A stretch of DNA of 16,504 nt from Gammaproteobacteria bacterium. Lineage in GTDB: Bacteria; Pseudomonadota; Gammaproteobacteria; Steroidobacterales; BM003. Numbering within the stretch: position 1 is the first letter of the stretch; each line of letters opens with the position of its first letter. A program made the position numbers and the translations under genes. The stretch is from NCBI GenBank assembly GCA_026193125.1, contig JAPHSC010000276.1, positions 1 through 16,504 on the forward strand. The letters are read 5' to 3'. Positions 14,497-16,504 of the stretch are shown piece after piece. The notes under the pieces were generated by a model that was given only the letters and a program-made list of their open reading frames with translations, ran no database searches and was not told the DNA's origin.

Positions 14497-16233
14497 GTGA
14501 GTCAATCCCAAGCAGTGGGACAATTTGTTCTGCGTACCGGCCCTTATCCCGAGCTGACCTGGCATGCGCTGATTGTGGGTTACATTCTTGGCGCGCTGCT
14601 TGCGCTGAGCATGGGCTACGCGGCCTTGATACTGGGTTTTTCCATAGAAGGCTCGGAGCTTGCAGCGATACTGGGTTTCGGCATTCTGCGTGGCTTGTTG
14701 CGTCGCTATAGCATCGTCGAGAACAACATCACCCAGACCGTGGCCAGCGCGGTCAATGGGGCCTCTTCCGGCATGATGTTCTCCGTGCCCGCGCTGTTCA
14801 TCCTCGGAGAGCCAGGTTTCAATCCTTACCTGCTGACGTTTGGTTGCATTGCCGGAGCGTTCCTGGGTATTGCCTTCATCATCCCCTTGCGCAAGCAGAT
14901 GATTGACTACGAACGCCTGACCTATCCCGGTGGCGTGGCGGTCGCAACCATTCTCAAGTCCCCGGGTGCCGGCATTCGCAAGGCCATCCTGCTGTTGGGG
15001 GCGGCAGGGATCAGCGCCGCCCTGCATTTTTGGTCCCAGACCAGCGGTATATCCAACCTGAATGTGGGTGCCAGCCTGGCCATGCCAGAGTATCTGAACG
15101 GCATCTGGTATCTGTCTTTGCTCACTGTTGGCACCGGCTTTATCGCCGGTCGCGGTGGCGTGGCTTTCATCATTGGCGGCTTTGCCTGCTATTGGTTCCT
15201 TGCGCCCATGCTGTCGGCCATGGGCGATTTGCCACTGGATGAACTGGGGGCTGCGGTCACCAATCCTGAAGTTCTGCGCTTGTCGCTGTTCAGGCCCGTG
15301 GGCATCGGTATGTTGATCGGCGGTGCCGTGACCGGGGTGATCATGGCCTTCCCCCTGATTCTCAGTGCGGTGCGCAGTATGCAAGACGCCGCCAAGGCGC
15401 GCAGTGCCGTTTCCCGGGACGAAATGCCGATAAAGTTGCTCTACATGGCCATTGGCGGTGCGGTGATTGTGTTGTGTCTTATCGCAATTTCCTCCGCCGA
15501 GCAGGTGGGTGTTGGGCGGGGTTTGGCGATGGCGGCGCTGGGTACTTTGTGGATCTGGGTAGCCGGGGTGATTCTGTCCGAGTGCATCGGCCGGACCAAT
15601 TGGTCCCCCCTGTCAGGTATGACCCTGATTGGCGTTACCTTGCTGATATTCGTGACCAGCGGCCTGGATCGCAGTAATGCCATTATTGCTGCGATAACGG
15701 TGGGTGCGGCCACGTGCGTGGCGATGTCCCAGGCCACGGACCTGATGCTGGACCTGAAGACTGGTTACCTGGTGGGGGCGACGCCAAGAATGCAGCAGGC
15801 GGGCCAGTTTCTCGGAGCCTGGCTGGGTCCCATCCTGGTCATCGGCCTGATTTTTGTCTTGCATGAGGCCTATGGCCTGGGTTCCGACCGCTTGCCGGCA
15901 CCCCAGGGTGCAGCCCTGGCCAGCATGGTTGAAGGCATACTTGGTGGTGACGTACCGGTTCAAAAATACCTGGCTGGAGCAGGCCTGGGCGCCTTGCTTT
16001 CGGCCGCCTCCGGTGGTCTGGGTATCACCGTGGGACTGGGTTTTTACCTGCCCTTCAACATTGTGCTGACCTACAGTATCGGTACCTTGTTGCGTGTTCT
16101 TTCCGACCGCTACCTGGGCAAGCGCACCAGCGAAGAAGCAGGTATACCTATTGCGGCCGGGCTAATTGTCGGTGAGGCCCTGGTGGGAGTCGGGTTCGCG
16201 GTCTACTTTGTGCTGCAGGGAGGTGCGGCATGA
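14497..16233 (+). CDS. OPT-family transporter
   Basis: The 578-residue, highly hydrophobic inner-membrane protein has roughly 14-16 membrane helices and belongs to the oligopeptide transporter (OPT) superfamily. Signatures are ENNITQTVASA (75-85), YPGGVAVATIL (143-153), GRGGVAFIIGGF in the middle, and the glycine-rich pair near the end ASGGLGITVGLGFYLPFN. OPT members carry oligopeptides or metal-chelate complexes; the bacterial branch is mostly uncharacterised and the substrate cannot be read from sequence. Transport is expected to be proton-coupled. The start is GTG at 14497-14499 with AAGGAAG 5 bases upstream. It follows the GGDEF-EAL gene after a 185-base gap that contains the terminator and a weak possible promoter (TTTAAG near 14362, TATGTA near 14385). 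Its stop codon overlaps the next gene, implying translational coupling. Confidence 0.85.
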   Translation: MSQSQAVGQFVLRTGPYPELTWHALIVGYILGALLALSMGYAALILGFSIEGSELAAILGFGILRGLLRRYSIVENNITQTVASAVNGASSGMMFSVPALFILGEPGFNPYLLTFGCIAGAFLGIAFIIPLRKQMIDYERLTYPGGVAVATILKSPGAGIRKAILLLGAAGISAALHFWSQTSGISNLNVGASLAMPEYLNGIWYLSLLTVGTGFIAGRGGVAFIIGGFACYWFLAPMLSAMGDLPLDELGAAVTNPEVLRLSLFRPVGIGMLIGGAVTGVIMAFPLILSAVRSMQDAAKARSAVSRDEMPIKLLYMAIGGAVIVLCLIAISSAEQVGVGRGLAMAALGTLWIWVAGVILSECIGRTNWSPLSGMTLIGVTLLIFVTSGLDRSNAIIAAITVGAATCVAMSQATDLMLDLKTGYLVGATPRMQQAGQFLGAWLGPILVIGLIFVLHEAYGLGSDRLPAPQGAALASMVEGILGGDVPVQKYLAGAGLGALLSAASGGLGITVGLGFYLPFNIVLTYSIGTLLRVLSDRYLGKRTSEEAGIPIAAGLIVGEALVGVGFAVYFVLQGGAA

Positions 16234-16504
16234 ATCTCGCTGGTTTGATGCTCATCATGGCGGGATTTCTATGGGGCGCCTACCAGGCCTCGCTCGATCC
16301 TGAGCTGATGAACTGGCCGGTTTTCATTCCTTCCCTGGTGGCCGGTTTCCTGGGCGTATATCTGCGCAAACGGGTGGCTGCGAAGCATGCCATGTCGGAG
16401 CATGTGCTGGCTTCCAACCGAAGCAATATTGAGGAAAGCCTGGCGCGAATTGTCGCCGGACTTGAAGATATGGACGCACGCAAGGAGTCGTTGCCAACCT
16501 ACGA
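16230..16504 (+). CDS. Small membrane protein coupled to the OPT transporter, 3' end cut off
   Basis: The first 91 codons are visible; the frame is still open at the window edge. Its ATG overlaps the transporter's TGA by 4 bases (ATGA), and GGGAGG at about 16218-16223 lies 6 bases upstream, a strong ribosome site inside the transporter gene. Residues about 4-20 (GLMLIMAGFLWGAYQAS) and about 28-46 (NWPVFIPSLVAGFLGVYL) look like two membrane helices, followed by KRV and then a charged, probably helical tail with NIEESLARIVAGLEDMDARKE, suggesting a cytoplasmic coiled region. I do not recognise the family. Tight overlap suggests an accessory or stabilising subunit of the OPT transporter; that is inference from position only. 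Confidence 0.75.
   Translation, partial: MNLAGLMLIMAGFLWGAYQASLDPELMNWPVFIPSLVAGFLGVYLRKRVAAKHAMSEHVLASNRSNIEESLARIVAGLEDMDARKESLPTY

Noticed and set aside
14476..15384. Minus-strand open frame of 302 codons
   Set aside because: Antisense to the OPT transporter; translation is His/Gln/Arg-rich, typical of the complement of a hydrophobic membrane gene.
1..16504. Mobile element, phage, CRISPR, tRNA or rRNA signals
   Set aside because: I scanned for transposase or integrase motifs, regular repeat-spacer patterns, terminal inverted repeats and tRNA-like cloverleaf ends and saw none; the region looks like stable chromosome.

Overview
The window is about 16.5 kb of ordinary, gene-dense, fairly GC-rich bacterial chromosome. 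Gene content points to a Gram-negative gammaproteobacterium: a Kdo kinase and a heptosyltransferase for lipopolysaccharide core, an FMN azoreductase, a CorA channel and a GGDEF-EAL protein. The style of the thioredoxin-like protein, the SDR tail and the OPT transporter reminds me of marine Halieaceae/Cellvibrionales, but that is an impression, not a proven assignment. I see no rRNA, tRNA, CRISPR array, insertion sequence or phage gene. No gene-free stretch exceeds about 250 bases.

Layout. 1-194 is the tail of a short-chain dehydrogenase (+), ending at a strong hairpin shared with the convergent minus-strand pair thioredoxin-like protein -> cysK (2762 to 244). corA (3011-4087, +) diverges from that pair and converges on kdkA (4828-4115, -). 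A heptosyltransferase-I-like gene (4832-5914, +) starts 3 bases from the kdkA start, back to back. An NAD-type malic enzyme (6044-7726, +) then converges, 11 bases apart, on the minus-strand series ilvB-like -> azoR -> pirin (11182 to 7738). The acetolactate synthase small subunit (11418-11921, +) is divergent from the large subunit instead of following it. Next come a soluble, doubly degenerate GGDEF-EAL protein (12098-14311, +), an OPT-family transporter (14497-16233, +) and a small membrane protein overlapping it by 4 bases and running off the window edge.

How the genes relate. Most are housekeeping: cysteine synthesis, Mg2+ uptake, LPS inner core (kdkA plus heptosyltransferase), malate-to-pyruvate flux, and branched-chain amino acid synthesis from pyruvate (ilvB/ilvN). 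azoR and pirin form a likely two-gene redox unit. The parts most worth a second look are the FimX-like c-di-GMP protein with a 15-bp palindrome in its promoter, the split and divergent acetolactate synthase genes with an atypical large subunit, the OPT transporter with its coupled small membrane partner, and the thioredoxin-like protein that has lost its second active-site cysteine. I found no clear new defence or mobile system.
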